Source: Cloacimonetes bacterium UBA5614
GTDB taxonomy: Bacteria > Cloacimonadota > Cloacimonadia > Cloacimonadales > Cloacimonadaceae
Reading direction: 5' to 3'
Length of the DNA stretch: 58,038 nt
NCBI GenBank assembly: GCA_002424605.1
Contig: DIKQ01000014.1
Location: 1-58,038 of the forward strand
Shown: positions 26,403 to 34,879 of the stretch, piece after piece
Numbering within the stretch: the stretch's first letter is position 1
Layout: every line of letters begins with the position of its first letter
Notes under the pieces: model-generated
What the model was told of the DNA's origin: nothing
Seen by the model: the letters and a program-made list of their open reading frames with translations, nothing else
Databases searched by the model: none
Made by a program: the position numbers and the translations under genes

Positions 26403-27051
26403 AGTCCTGATTGCCCCCTCCATCCTCTCCTCCGATTTCGGAAGACTGGCAGAGGAAATGCAGGCAGTCCACCAAGCCGGGGCAGACATCCTGCACCTGG
26501 ACATCATGGACGGGCATTATGTGCCCAATCTTACTTACGGATATGTGATTGCAGAAGCAGTCCGTAAAGCAACAAACCTGCCCCTGGACGCGCATCTGAT
26601 GGTCACCAACCCCGGCGATTATGTGGATAGACTGGCAAAGCTGGGGATTACCTGGTTTTCCTTTCATCCTGAGACCGTTTTCCACCCTCACCGCCTGGTT
26701 TCCGCCATCAAGGAAAGCGGTATGAAAGCCGGCGTTGCCCTCAATCCCGGCACTCCTGTCGCTGTGATTGACGAGCTGCTGCCGGAGCTTGATTTCGTCC
26801 TGCTGATGAGCGTCAATCCCGGTTACTCCGGGCAAAAGTTCATCCCTTCCGTAGTCGGCAAGGTTAAGCAGTTAAAGGCAAAGCTGACTGCCCAAAACCT
26901 CTCTACTCTCATTGAAGTGGACGGTGGCGTCAATGACCGCAACGCACCGGAGCTGATAGCAGCCGGAGCGGATATCCTGGTCGCCGCCTCATACATTTTT
27001 AACCACAGCGATTATGCTGCAGCCATCAGGAGCCTGAGAGATGTTCAATAG
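26389..27051 (+). CDS. rpe: Ribulose-phosphate 3-epimerase
   Basis: 220 aa TIM barrel from ATG 26389, which follows an AGG inside the DciA-like gene. It interconverts ribulose-5-P and xylulose-5-P in the pentose phosphate pathway, feeding ribose-5-P to the prs product upstream. Motifs are IAPSILSSDFGRLAEEM, LHLDIMDGHYVPNLTYG (metal-binding Asp and His), DAHLMVTNP, SVNPGYSGQKFI and EVDGGVND. Normal length. It overlaps ffh by 11 nt. Confidence 0.95.
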   Translation: MTDSKVLIAPSILSSDFGRLAEEMQAVHQAGADILHLDIMDGHYVPNLTYGYVIAEAVRKATNLPLDAHLMVTNPGDYVDRLAKLGITWFSFHPETVFHPHRLVSAIKESGMKAGVALNPGTPVAVIDELLPELDFVLLMSVNPGYSGQKFIPSVVGKVKQLKAKLTAQNLSTLIEVDGGVNDRNAPELIAAGADILVAASYIFNHSDYAAAIRSLRDVQ

Positions 27052-28372
27052 CTTATCGGAACGGCTGGACAAGATATTCCGCAATCTCAAGGGTGTAGGT
27101 TACCTCACCGAGCAGAACGTCAAGGACACCATGCGTGAAATCCGCCTTGCTCTGCTGGAAGCGGATGTGAACTTCAAAATCGTCAAGAACTTCATCGCTG
27201 AGGTGGAAAAGCGCTCCATGGGCGTGGAAGTGATGAAGAGCCTGACCCCCGGCCAGCAGGTCATCAAGATAGTCCATGAACAGCTTATCCATCTGATGGA
27301 TACCGGCGGTTTTGAACTCAAAACCTATGACAACAAACTGGTGAAAGTCATTCTGGTGGGACTTCAGGGCAGCGGCAAGACCACTGCCTGCGCCAAGCTT
27401 GCCTCCTACTACCGCAAAAAGAAAATCAAGCCCATGCTGGTTGCCTGCGACGTTTACCGTCCTGCCGCCATCCATCAGCTTCAGGTGCTGGGCAGGCAGC
27501 TGGACATTCCTGTGGTTGCCACTGAAGACAAAGACGTCATCAAAATAGCCCAGACAGCTTTGAAAGAAGCAGAACGCGACTTTACCAACCTGCTGATATT
27601 TGACACGGCAGGACGCCTGCATATCGACGAAGAGATGATGAATGAGGTGGAACGGCTTAAGGCTTTTGTAAAACCGGATTACATCTTTTTCGTGGCGGAC
27701 GCCATGACCGGACAGGAAGCCGTCAATGTAGCGCAGGAATTCTATAACAAACTCGCCTTTGATGCCGTCATCCTGACCATGCTGGACGGCGATGCCAGGG
27801 GTGGAGCGGCTCTATCCATCAAAGCCGCCACCGATAAACCCGTCGCCTTTGTGGGCGTGGGTGAAAAGGTAAGCGACCTAGAGGTCTTTTATCCGGACCG
27901 CATGGCATCCCGCATATTGGGTATGGGTGATGTGCTATCCCTGATTGAAAGAGCGGAAGAGGCCTTTGATGAAGAGCAGGCAGAGAAGCTTGCCAAGAAG
28001 ATGCAGAAAAACCAGTTTACCCTCAACGACTTCCTGAACCAATTGCAGAGCATCAAGAAAATGGGACCGCTGGATTCCATCCTAAAGATGATTCCCGGGC
28101 TCGGGTCCAAGCTGCCTGCGGATTTTAACGTGGACGGCAATGCCCTCAAGCATGTGGAAGCCATCATCCAGTCCATGACCCATAAGGAACGCGAAAAACC
28201 CGAGATTTTAAACGGCTCCAGACGCCTGCGCATCTCCAAAGGGTGCGGACGCAGCGTTACAGAGATAAACCGTTTGCTCCGCCAGTTTGAGGATATGAAA
28301 AAGATGATGAAAAAGATGTCCTCCGGCCAGATGCCCAAAGGCATGAAAGGCATGCCCAACCTGCCTTTCTGA
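27041..28372 (+). CDS. ffh: Signal recognition particle protein Ffh
   Basis: 443 aa GTPase that binds signal peptides and 4.5S RNA for co-translational targeting. The N domain (about 1-90) precedes the G domain with G1 GLQGSGKTT (about residues 106-114), then DTAGR and LDGDARGGAAL. The methionine-rich M domain (about 300-443) includes the RNA-binding helix with GSRRLRISKGCGRSVTEI. One oddity: the G4 segment reads LTMLDGD where Lys of TKxD is usual (ATG for AAG). It ends the 14-gene plus-strand run. No 4.5S RNA gene was recognised in the window. Confidence 0.95.
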   Translation: MFNSLSERLDKIFRNLKGVGYLTEQNVKDTMREIRLALLEADVNFKIVKNFIAEVEKRSMGVEVMKSLTPGQQVIKIVHEQLIHLMDTGGFELKTYDNKLVKVILVGLQGSGKTTACAKLASYYRKKKIKPMLVACDVYRPAAIHQLQVLGRQLDIPVVATEDKDVIKIAQTALKEAERDFTNLLIFDTAGRLHIDEEMMNEVERLKAFVKPDYIFFVADAMTGQEAVNVAQEFYNKLAFDAVILTMLDGDARGGAALSIKAATDKPVAFVGVGEKVSDLEVFYPDRMASRILGMGDVLSLIERAEEAFDEEQAEKLAKKMQKNQFTLNDFLNQLQSIKKMGPLDSILKMIPGLGSKLPADFNVDGNALKHVEAIIQSMTHKEREKPEILNGSRRLRISKGCGRSVTEINRLLRQFEDMKKMMKKMSSGQMPKGMKGMPNLPF

Positions 28373-28420
28373 TTAATTTTTACCACAAAGACACAAAGTA
28401 ACACCAAGGATACATAAAAG

Positions 28421-28519
28421 TCGTCCCTGCGAAAGCGGGGACTGCTAAAGCTGGTACTTAACTTCCCCCGTCATTCCTGCGGTGCGAGGGTCCCTCCCGT
28501 CGCAGGACGGGACAGGAAT
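28421..28519. repeat. Cluster of small palindromes between convergent genes
   Basis: The 156-nt gap between ffh and the convergent T9SS gene holds several hairpins. One is TCCCTGC-gaaa-GCGGGGA near 28424-28441. A second is a composite element with outer arms ATTCCTG (28473-28479) and CAGGAAT (28513-28519) around an inner perfect stem TCCCGTC-gcag-GACGGGA (28495-28512). Just before these is a TACCACAAAGACACAAAG-type sequence (28380-28398). The hairpins resemble the widespread CGTCATTCCxGCG palindromic repeats. They may also act as a terminator for the two convergent genes, but T-runs are lacking. Confidence 0.6.
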
Positions 28520-28528
28520 CTAATAATT

Positions 28529-29965
28529 TCACAACTTCAGACATTTCTTTACAAGTACTTGCCTGTTTGTTTTTACTTTGAAGAAGTACAGACCTTTTAC
28601 AGCATCTTTGCCTGAGAAGCCTTTGCCATCCCAGCTTAATCGGTTAGAACCTGATTTAACATCAAACAAACCATATGACTTGACTAACTGCCCTTTTATG
28701 TTGAAAACCTGAACTTCTGCCTTACCAGTTTCTCTGGCACTAATATCCAGGTTGATGCTAGTTTCAAATGGATTAGGAAAAGCCTTTATTGATATGTTAG
28801 ATACAGGTTCACAGTAATCGGAATTAGAAACTGTGCCATAGTGCAACCTTAGCAGGTAGGGCGTGTATTGATTATTACTCCGATATCTCATACCAATTGA
28901 AACGTAGCAGCTGTCCTCAGGCATATGCACCAGTTGGTTGCGGTATTCCCCGCACTTGAAACTATCCGGCAATGAGTATTGCCATAATAAATCTCCCTGT
29001 GTGTTATACTTACTGTATCGATCGTAACTCGTACTGAATAACAATCCGAACTCATCACAGCAGGAGTTTCTTGTTCCATAAAAAGGCAAATGCATCGGCG
29101 GAAAGAATTCTGTCAGTGAGTAATTATTATATAGCAAAGTGTAAGTAAGACTGTCTTGGCCTGAGTAGTACATTATCAAAGCGCTGCCATTATCCAGATA
29201 CTTATATACGGTCACCTCGTATCCATGAATGGAGACTGGTAAATCAGTGACTTGCTGCCATGATCCGTACCCATTTATATCCACTACAGTAGTTCTCATC
29301 TGGAAGTTTCCATCATTAGTGTTTTTTATGTAACTGCTCTCATCCAGTTTTTGAACATATTGGTTACCATTGAAACCATAAACGACGAACGAATGCCCTA
29401 AATTAGTCCCTTCGCTATCTATCAGATACATAGCAGGCTCATAAGATTGTGCTTTCACAACAAGCCATCTGTCAGAATTGATTTGTATTAGGTTTCGAAT
29501 GCCATCAATATTTATGATAGTTTCCTGGTATTGCCGAAATGATAAACCTGTTAGCTGGTTATAAAAAGCCCAGCTAAAATATGATACATAGTTGTTTCCT
29601 GCTACTTCTACTGTTTTTATATATATAAATCTGATTGTGTTATCAGGTTCCAAAGTAAATATCGGCGTTGGTATACTATAGTACCCAGCCCCCATCTCAT
29701 TCATTTCGTCCTGGGTTGCGGCATAATAATCTATAACCTGGCCATATAAATCCATTATGCAGAACGCAATAGTTGTCTGTTGTGGATTGTTGTAAACGTG
29801 CATTGCCATGTAAAGATTACCGTCTGACCCCTGCTTGACTCCCCAGATGTAACAATTATCAGGCAGGAAATCCTCAATTATTTCTGCCCATTGCCCATTC
29901 AAACATACTATCAGCAACACAAAAAGTATCGCCACTAATACCCCTTTGTTACATAGAACTCCCAT
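28529..29965 (-). CDS. Secreted T9SS cargo protein, paralogue 1
   Basis: 478 aa, GGGAGG before the ATG. Residues 1-25 form a signal peptide. The body (about 30-385) is beta-rich without a named domain; it begins AEIIEDFLPDN and WGVKQGSDGNLYMA, almost the same opening as the gene at 31147. The last 85 residues are a T9SS type A sorting module: IKAFPNPFETSINLDIS, VQVFNIKGQLVKSYG, GLYFFKVKTN, with a basic KKCLKL end. The protein should be exported, trimmed by PorU (10212) and fixed on the cell surface or released. Internal repeats such as SWAFYN and YYSGQDSLTY suggest a propeller-like body, but this is not firm. Confidence 0.82.
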   Translation of the reverse strand: MGVLCNKGVLVAILFVLLIVCLNGQWAEIIEDFLPDNCYIWGVKQGSDGNLYMAMHVYNNPQQTTIAFCIMDLYGQVIDYYAATQDEMNEMGAGYYSIPTPIFTLEPDNTIRFIYIKTVEVAGNNYVSYFSWAFYNQLTGLSFRQYQETIINIDGIRNLIQINSDRWLVVKAQSYEPAMYLIDSEGTNLGHSFVVYGFNGNQYVQKLDESSYIKNTNDGNFQMRTTVVDINGYGSWQQVTDLPVSIHGYEVTVYKYLDNGSALIMYYSGQDSLTYTLLYNNYSLTEFFPPMHLPFYGTRNSCCDEFGLLFSTSYDRYSKYNTQGDLLWQYSLPDSFKCGEYRNQLVHMPEDSCYVSIGMRYRSNNQYTPYLLRLHYGTVSNSDYCEPVSNISIKAFPNPFETSINLDISARETGKAEVQVFNIKGQLVKSYGLFDVKSGSNRLSWDGKGFSGKDAVKGLYFFKVKTNRQVLVKKCLKL

Positions 29966-29999
29966 TTTGCCTCCCTGGTTTATTGTTCTCTATTAATAC

Positions 30000-31106
30000 C
30001 TACTCTGCTTTCTGCATAAACTCCCTATTATTCACACCCAGGATGAAGTAAGGGTTAGCGGAATCGAAGCGTTTCATCAACACCCAATATGGCTTGTCCA
30101 GCATCATGATTTTCCGCTTGTCCTGACCGGGACCGACAGAGGTAAGACGGGCAACGATAACGGCTTCGTTTTCCACCCGGGCGCCTTTTTCATCCATGTC
30201 AAACTTGATTTTTTCCTTCATTACATCGATGAAATATTCCCTGCCGCCGATGCGGTTTTCCAGCACTTTCTGCAGCATTTCCTCATAATCCCTCTCATAA
30301 GAAAGGGACAGGGCAGGTGCCATGAAAACATCGCTGTCACCCATCAGGGTTCCCAGAGTGTATTCAGCGTTATTCTGAGCCGGTGCCAAAGCGCGCAGCT
30401 TTGCCACGATGGCGTCCGGTCTTTCCATCGGATAGCCCTTGCCCAGGAATATCTGGTCTTTGCTGTCTTTTAACTTAATGCTGACCAGGAAGTTATCCTT
30501 GTCTTTATATTCCAGGATGTAGATGTTTTTATAGGAGTTTTCGTTTGCTCCAAAGCCCTTCACCATCTGCCCGTCAAAATCAACATCCCTCTTTTCAAAG
30601 GCAATCGCATATTCGATTTCCTTCAGGAAATAGGCATAGGAGATGATGTCATAGTCGCCCAGGTCATAATCCAGGTCGTCAAACGTCTTGGAAGGGAACT
30701 TTGCCCGGCATTCTTTGTTGATTCTATCCTGCGTGGCAGGGCCAAATCCGCTTTTTACATAGTAGCTGGCTTCGTCCAAATCCGCGGTGGAGATGACGGG
30801 ATTGTTCAGCATTTCCAGCATCGCCAGGGTCTGCTTATTATCCGTTCTCAGGCGGATGGGCTCTTTGACGATATTGTCTGTCAGTTCGTTCCAGGCAAGG
30901 TTCATTGCTCCACCCCAGATATAATTGCCCTTGTAATCGCTGCCGGTGTAATTAAAGTTATCCTGGGCAACTTTCCGGTTTAGGACTGAGGGTCTCTCCG
31001 CTGTTTTGTTCTTACAGCAGGCTACAGACATAAAAGCGACAGAACCAAGCGCAGCCAGGCACAATACTGTCAAAAGCCGTCCCGGATTGATTTGAATGAA
31101 TCTCAC
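30000..31106 (-). CDS. Serpin-like lipoprotein
   Basis: 368 aa. GTG start, AGGAG 9 nt before. The signal has a lipobox-like end (FMSVAC), so the protein is probably lipidated. From about residue 150 it tracks the serpin fold in order: ISYAYFLKEIEYAIAFEK resembles the strand s3A NAIYFKGxW region, and VFMAPALSLSYERDYEEML the LPKF segment. KFDMDEKGARVENEAVIV then resembles the hinge before the reactive loop, and LDKPYWVLMKRFDSANPYFILGV the C-terminal PF-FxI-ILFxG core. The hinge lacks the small Ala residues of inhibitory serpins, suggesting a non-inhibitory member. It sits between two T9SS cargo genes. The family call rests on pattern matching only. Confidence 0.5.
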   Translation of the reverse strand: MRFIQINPGRLLTVLCLAALGSVAFMSVACCKNKTAERPSVLNRKVAQDNFNYTGSDYKGNYIWGGAMNLAWNELTDNIVKEPIRLRTDNKQTLAMLEMLNNPVISTADLDEASYYVKSGFGPATQDRINKECRAKFPSKTFDDLDYDLGDYDIISYAYFLKEIEYAIAFEKRDVDFDGQMVKGFGANENSYKNIYILEYKDKDNFLVSIKLKDSKDQIFLGKGYPMERPDAIVAKLRALAPAQNNAEYTLGTLMGDSDVFMAPALSLSYERDYEEMLQKVLENRIGGREYFIDVMKEKIKFDMDEKGARVENEAVIVARLTSVGPGQDKRKIMMLDKPYWVLMKRFDSANPYFILGVNNREFMQKAE

Positions 31107-31146
31107 TTTCTTTTCTCCTGTTTATTTTTAATACATTGTTACACAG

Positions 31147-32613
31147 CTAAAACCTCAGGCATTTCTGAGTGACGCGCTGTGAGCCGGATTTCGCCTTTAT
31201 CAGGTAAAGTCCCGGCGCAACGCTGTCTCCCAGGTTATCCCTGCCATCCCAGTTTTGCAGGTTTTCGCCGGACTTAGCATAAAAACGTTCCAGCCTGCGA
31301 ACCAACTGACCCTTGATGTTGTAAATGTCAATCTCCACCTTTTGCGATTGCCTGGCATTCAGGGCAATCATCACATCACTGCGGAAGGGATTGGGGTAAA
31401 CCGTGATTGCCAATCCGGAAACAGGTGGAGCGACATTGTCATCATTTGCCGTAAGGTTATAGGGCAGTTTGATGAAATAGGGACTGAACATGGAAACCAT
31501 GTATTCCCAGTCAACCCCCAGGAAGCGCAAACCGATGGCGATATAACAGCTATCGGAGGGCACATTGATGACCTGATAATCGCTTCTGGGTGCCCAAAAG
31601 CTATCCGGCAAAGCATATTCCCACTCCAGATTACCGGCAATATCATACTTTCTGAAATAGTCATTACCCGGCTGACTAAACAGAAATCCGTTCAGGTCGC
31701 AGCTGGCCGTAGGATTATGCCAAAGGGATAGATAGGATTGTTCAAACAACTGAGTCAGGGTATTATCATAATATTCAAAAACGAAGTTTTCCCCCGAGCA
31801 GTAATCATATGCCACAATCGCTCTGTCGTCTGTGTAATAATCACCGAGATAGACGTGTGATATGTGAGGTGGATTACCACCCGCGCCATCCTGATATTGC
31901 CAGATTTGCTCTCCGTTTTGGTCAAACACCACAGCTTTCATCATCAAATCAGAAAACTGATGCGCCATCAATATCCTGTCATCAGAAATCCGTTTTACCC
32001 ATCTTGGGTTAAAGTATTGTCCCCAGTACTGATAACTCCAGAGGGAATCACCCGCAGCGTTCACGCAAACAGCTGTTGCATCACTGCCATTTCTTTTTGT
32101 GATAATCCATCTGTCATTATTAATCCTGACCACATCTGTAAAATAGCCTGTTATTGAACCCTGTAGCGTATAACCGGTGGTGAAGGAAAAGCCCTCTCCC
32201 GGCTGGTAGCGGCACCATTTGAAACGAGTGGCATAGACGCCGTTGGAGTCGTATTCCGCCCGGTAATAAGGTATGCGAAAGGAGTTATCCGGGTCCAGGC
32301 AGAATACATGATACGCTTCCCACCCTATCCCCTGGCATTCAGATTCATCCGGTGTGTAGTAATGAACCACATCGCCCTCAGGATTGACTATGCCGAAACT
32401 GATATAATGGAAAGGTAACGTATCAACACCCTGCGGGACATTGCACACCATATAGAGATTGCCGTCCGAACCTTGCTTGACCTGATCCGGTAGCCCGCTA
32501 TCCGGCAGGAAGCTTTCGGTAATCTCCGCTCCCTGTCCGCCCAGATTTGCCCACAATAGCGTCCCGAATAATACAGCGGTTAAAACTGATTTGAAATGTC
32601 TTGCCTGCATCAT
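31147..32613 (-). CDS. Secreted T9SS cargo protein, paralogue 2
   Basis: 488 aa from ATG 32613. The in-frame extension to 32775 has no ribosome-binding site and no signal peptide, whereas GGAGGGG abuts the two adjacent ATGs 32613/32610. A signal peptide spans residues 1-27. The opening GAEITESFLPDS and VKQGSDGNLYMV matches the paralogue at 28529. The C-terminal 80 residues form a T9SS sorting module (ITVYPNPFRSDVMIALN, VEIDIYNIKGQLVRRLE, PGLYLIKAKSG, basic end KCLRF). Several internal VxxIxxDRWIITKRN and W-x-Y-x-L repeats hint at a beta-propeller. Probably a PorU/PorV substrate. Confidence 0.82.
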   Translation of the reverse strand: MMQARHFKSVLTAVLFGTLLWANLGGQGAEITESFLPDSGLPDQVKQGSDGNLYMVCNVPQGVDTLPFHYISFGIVNPEGDVVHYYTPDESECQGIGWEAYHVFCLDPDNSFRIPYYRAEYDSNGVYATRFKWCRYQPGEGFSFTTGYTLQGSITGYFTDVVRINNDRWIITKRNGSDATAVCVNAAGDSLWSYQYWGQYFNPRWVKRISDDRILMAHQFSDLMMKAVVFDQNGEQIWQYQDGAGGNPPHISHVYLGDYYTDDRAIVAYDYCSGENFVFEYYDNTLTQLFEQSYLSLWHNPTASCDLNGFLFSQPGNDYFRKYDIAGNLEWEYALPDSFWAPRSDYQVINVPSDSCYIAIGLRFLGVDWEYMVSMFSPYFIKLPYNLTANDDNVAPPVSGLAITVYPNPFRSDVMIALNARQSQKVEIDIYNIKGQLVRRLERFYAKSGENLQNWDGRDNLGDSVAPGLYLIKAKSGSQRVTQKCLRF

Positions 32614-32655
32614 CCCCTCCCTCTGGGTTGTAATCCTTGGAATGCAAACATTTTT

Positions 32656-32684
32656 CTTAAAACCGTTATCCTGTTTTCTGTCAA
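32656..32684 (-). promoter_or_regulatory. Probable promoter of the 31147 gene
   Basis: On the minus strand TTGACA (32684-32679), a 17-nt spacer, then TTTAAG (32661-32656). It lies about 45 nt before the ATG at 32613. The -35 is perfect and the -10 is moderate. Confidence 0.5.
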
Positions 32685-32755
32685 GTAATATCCTTCTCAT
32701 CCGGCAGACAGATTTTCCTTTCCCCAATCCCGCCCCTCCCCTATCTGCACCATGA

Positions 32756-32839
32756 TATCCACCCGATATCCACACGGAGTCCTGTCGGATTTCACCCGAC
32801 TGGATACCGACTGGATACCGACAGGATTCCGATTGGATA
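32756..32839. repeat. Inverted array of 11-bp units, family A copy 1
   Basis: Three left units (32756-32766 TATCCACCCGA, 32767-32777 TATCCACACGG, 32778-32788 AGTCCTGTCGG), a 7-nt spacer ATTTCAC (32789-32795), then four right units (CCGACTGGATA twice from 32796, CCGACAGGATT, CCGATTGGATA ending 32839). GGAGTCCTGTCGG and CCGACAGGATTCC form 13-bp arms with one mismatch. It lies in a 362-base divergent gap, after a C/T-rich tract (about 32715-32750) and 78 nt upstream of a TTGACA promoter. Copy 2, at 56029-56112, carries the spacer in the opposite orientation. The remaining sequence of this gap shows only the two promoters. Confidence 0.8.
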
Positions 32840-32917
32840 TTAACTTGCCATTAAGGAGGAAGTATGTGACGGGGTTGCTGAGATTCACCTGCATTTAGCA
32901 GACGGGACAAGAAAAGC

Positions 32918-32947
32918 TTGACATTTGCTCAGTTATTAAAATATATC
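32918..32947 (+). promoter_or_regulatory. Probable promoter of the 32976 lipoprotein gene
   Basis: TTGACA (32918-32923), then ATATAT at 32941-32946 (17-nt spacer) or TATATC at 32942-32947 (18-nt). It fits a sigma-70 promoter with a start near 32955, about 20 nt before the ATG. A GAAGG lies near the start codon. Confidence 0.55.
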
Positions 32948-32975
32948 AATTCAGCATTCAAAGAAGGAAGGTTTT

Positions 32976-33782
32976 ATGTGTAAGAAGCTTTTTTATGGCG
33001 TGGCTATCCTATTGCTGCTGCTGACTTTGTCCTGCGACAAAAACACCAAACCGGAAGGCGACTATGTCCTGATTCGCAATCTCACCAATGGAAATGCAAC
33101 CCTCACATTTTCCGGCGCGGGTTCCGTAACCCTGGAAGCTCATTCCGAGCACAAATGGTATTACGCGGACAACAGCAAGGCGGATAACACTGATTCGCTC
33201 TCATTCACTTACATAGGGGACTATCTGATGCCCAATATCAGGGTGGTCCACCTCACCAAAGGTGAAGCTGCTGTCACAGAACTGGCTGCCGACTGCTGCC
33301 GTTTGAGAATAGCGAACCAGTCAAATGCCATAGTGTCTGCAACGGTTTCCCTGAACGGGGAGCAGCTCAATACGCTCCAGGTAACCGCCAACGAATCCTC
33401 CTACCTGAAACTGGGTCAGTTTGCCGCAGAAGACAGCGTAACAGTCAACTATGAAGGCAGATATGTCTTTGCCGGCTCTGAGAAGCTTCCCCTCGTCCTT
33501 GATGCCACCGTCACCTGTTCCGTAATGCCTGATGCCGGCTCACTGGAAGTGATTAATTCATCATCCGGAACGATTTACGGGGTGTATTTCCGGCCCACCG
33601 GCTCAACCGATATGGGCAGTAATATGATAAATATGCCCTTGTGGCTGGGTGACTACCGCATCATCAAAATGCTGCCCCAAAGCGGGACGGTAATTGTCAA
33701 TATCGGCTCTACATACTTTCAGGAATTCTTCAATTCAGTGATTCAGGTGAACCAGACCCTGTCCATAGTGGTCAACAACTGA
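32976..33782 (+). CDS. Lipoprotein of unknown function
   Basis: 268 aa with GAAGGAAGG before the ATG. The lipoprotein signal has lipobox LTLSC, Cys20. The mature part is about 245 residues of beta-rich sequence in three similar blocks, each opening near I(R/A)N(L/Q)xNxxAT or VINSSSGTIYG. This suggests three repeated small beta-sandwich domains, each about 75 aa. No catalytic motif is seen. It is transcribed alone, from a good TTGACA promoter that lies downstream of the family A array, and ends 68 nt from a convergent gene. Confidence 0.6.
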   Translation: MCKKLFYGVAILLLLLTLSCDKNTKPEGDYVLIRNLTNGNATLTFSGAGSVTLEAHSEHKWYYADNSKADNTDSLSFTYIGDYLMPNIRVVHLTKGEAAVTELAADCCRLRIANQSNAIVSATVSLNGEQLNTLQVTANESSYLKLGQFAAEDSVTVNYEGRYVFAGSEKLPLVLDATVTCSVMPDAGSLEVINSSSGTIYGVYFRPTGSTDMGSNMINMPLWLGDYRIIKMLPQSGTVIVNIGSTYFQEFFNSVIQVNQTLSIVVNN

Positions 33783-33850
33783 CATAGCGGGAGATATTTA
33801 GCAGAAATCACCTGCAGATTTGGGGAGATCCCTGTCCCGAGCAAGGCTGA

Positions 33851-34852
33851 TTAAAACTGGTAGCCCAGTGAGAGAGTCAGAGCGCTGAGTTTTGAGTTTT
33901 TCTTGTCAGGGTAGGTGGTGAACTCCGTAACGCCGGCGGAATAGCGCAATTCCAGCATAAAAACATCACTCAGGAAACCTGTCCTGACCAGGTCGCTTAC
34001 CTGCCAGCCGATTGCCACTACATAGAACAAAGACACGTCTTTGATATAGTTCTTCACTGTTTCAAGGCGGGTAGTGTTTTTGCTGTGGTCCAGGGTAAAT
34101 TCATCATAAACGGGATTGAGGATATAAAGTATTTCCAGCGCAGTCCGCATGTCGTCAAACTGCTGTGAGAGCCCGGTGGTTTTACCTATCGCAAGATTCA
34201 GGGACGGTCCTGCCAGCAGATAGGTATTGGTTCTGATTCCCTGCTTTGCCTTGCTGTTTTCATCATACTTCTGGAATTCCAGCAACAACGGTATTTGTAT
34301 ATAGTCCAGCGATGTCTGCGTGTAAGCACCCGCGAATTTTGCCGATGCCAGGTTAGAGATGTAGGCAAGGTCGTTTCCATAGTCAGAAAAGACCTCATCG
34401 TCAACGTGGTAGAAATGTGAAGTTACGGATGCATCACTGCCATAACTGACCCTGAAATCATGCCTTTGCCAGTTCAGTTCACCCACCAGGTTCACCCTGT
34501 TCTCCCCATACTCATCCTGAGCCACATTTTTTGCCAGGTTTACCCGCATGTATGCCCCGAAGCCATAGCTGAACTTATCGGTTTTTTTTCCGTCGGCGCT
34601 AACGGCGACAAACAGTTTGGTCAAAATGGTGTCTGCCGGAATGTAATCCTCCGGAATATCGGAAAAGCTGTAATATGTCATGTCCCTACGGGCAGAATAC
34701 TTTGCCTGAAAGTCCCCTTTTGTGACAAAGGCCTTGCCACCTGCTAACCTGAATCCATATTCGAACCCATGGACAGCGCAGGAAAGCAACAAAAAGAACA
34801 AAATCACCCAAACCGCTTTGTGGAAAATGCTTGCAGACGCACACTTTTGCAT
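33851..34852 (-). CDS. Outer-membrane beta-barrel protein
   Basis: 333 aa, GGAGGAG before the ATG. A signal peptide (about residues 1-30) precedes alternating amphipathic strands (YGFRLAGGKAFV, KFSYGFGAYMRVNLAK, RVNLVGELNWQRHDFRVSYG, MLELRYSAGVTEF). It ends in LTLSLGYQF with the terminal Phe typical of BAM-inserted barrels. The pattern fits the small OMP-b-barrel (PorT-like) family of FCB bacteria. It is not close enough to claim PorT itself. It is followed on the same strand by nothing until the convergent gene at 32976-33782, and lies 27 nt after the FGE-domain gene. Confidence 0.7.
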   Translation of the reverse strand: MQKCASASIFHKAVWVILFFLLLSCAVHGFEYGFRLAGGKAFVTKGDFQAKYSARRDMTYYSFSDIPEDYIPADTILTKLFVAVSADGKKTDKFSYGFGAYMRVNLAKNVAQDEYGENRVNLVGELNWQRHDFRVSYGSDASVTSHFYHVDDEVFSDYGNDLAYISNLASAKFAGAYTQTSLDYIQIPLLLEFQKYDENSKAKQGIRTNTYLLAGPSLNLAIGKTTGLSQQFDDMRTALEILYILNPVYDEFTLDHSKNTTRLETVKNYIKDVSLFYVVAIGWQVSDLVRTGFLSDVFMLELRYSAGVTEFTTYPDKKNSKLSALTLSLGYQF

Positions 34853-34879
34853 GTCTCTTCTCCTCCTGATAACTGAATG

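Noticed and set aside
31255..31731. 158-codon plus-strand open frame inside the T9SS cargo gene
   Set aside because: Lies over the sorting module of the minus-strand gene; shadow frame.
32756..32839. CRISPR-like array
   Set aside because: Units are 11 bp, abutting, inverted around a 7-nt centre, with no unique spacers and no cas genes in the window.
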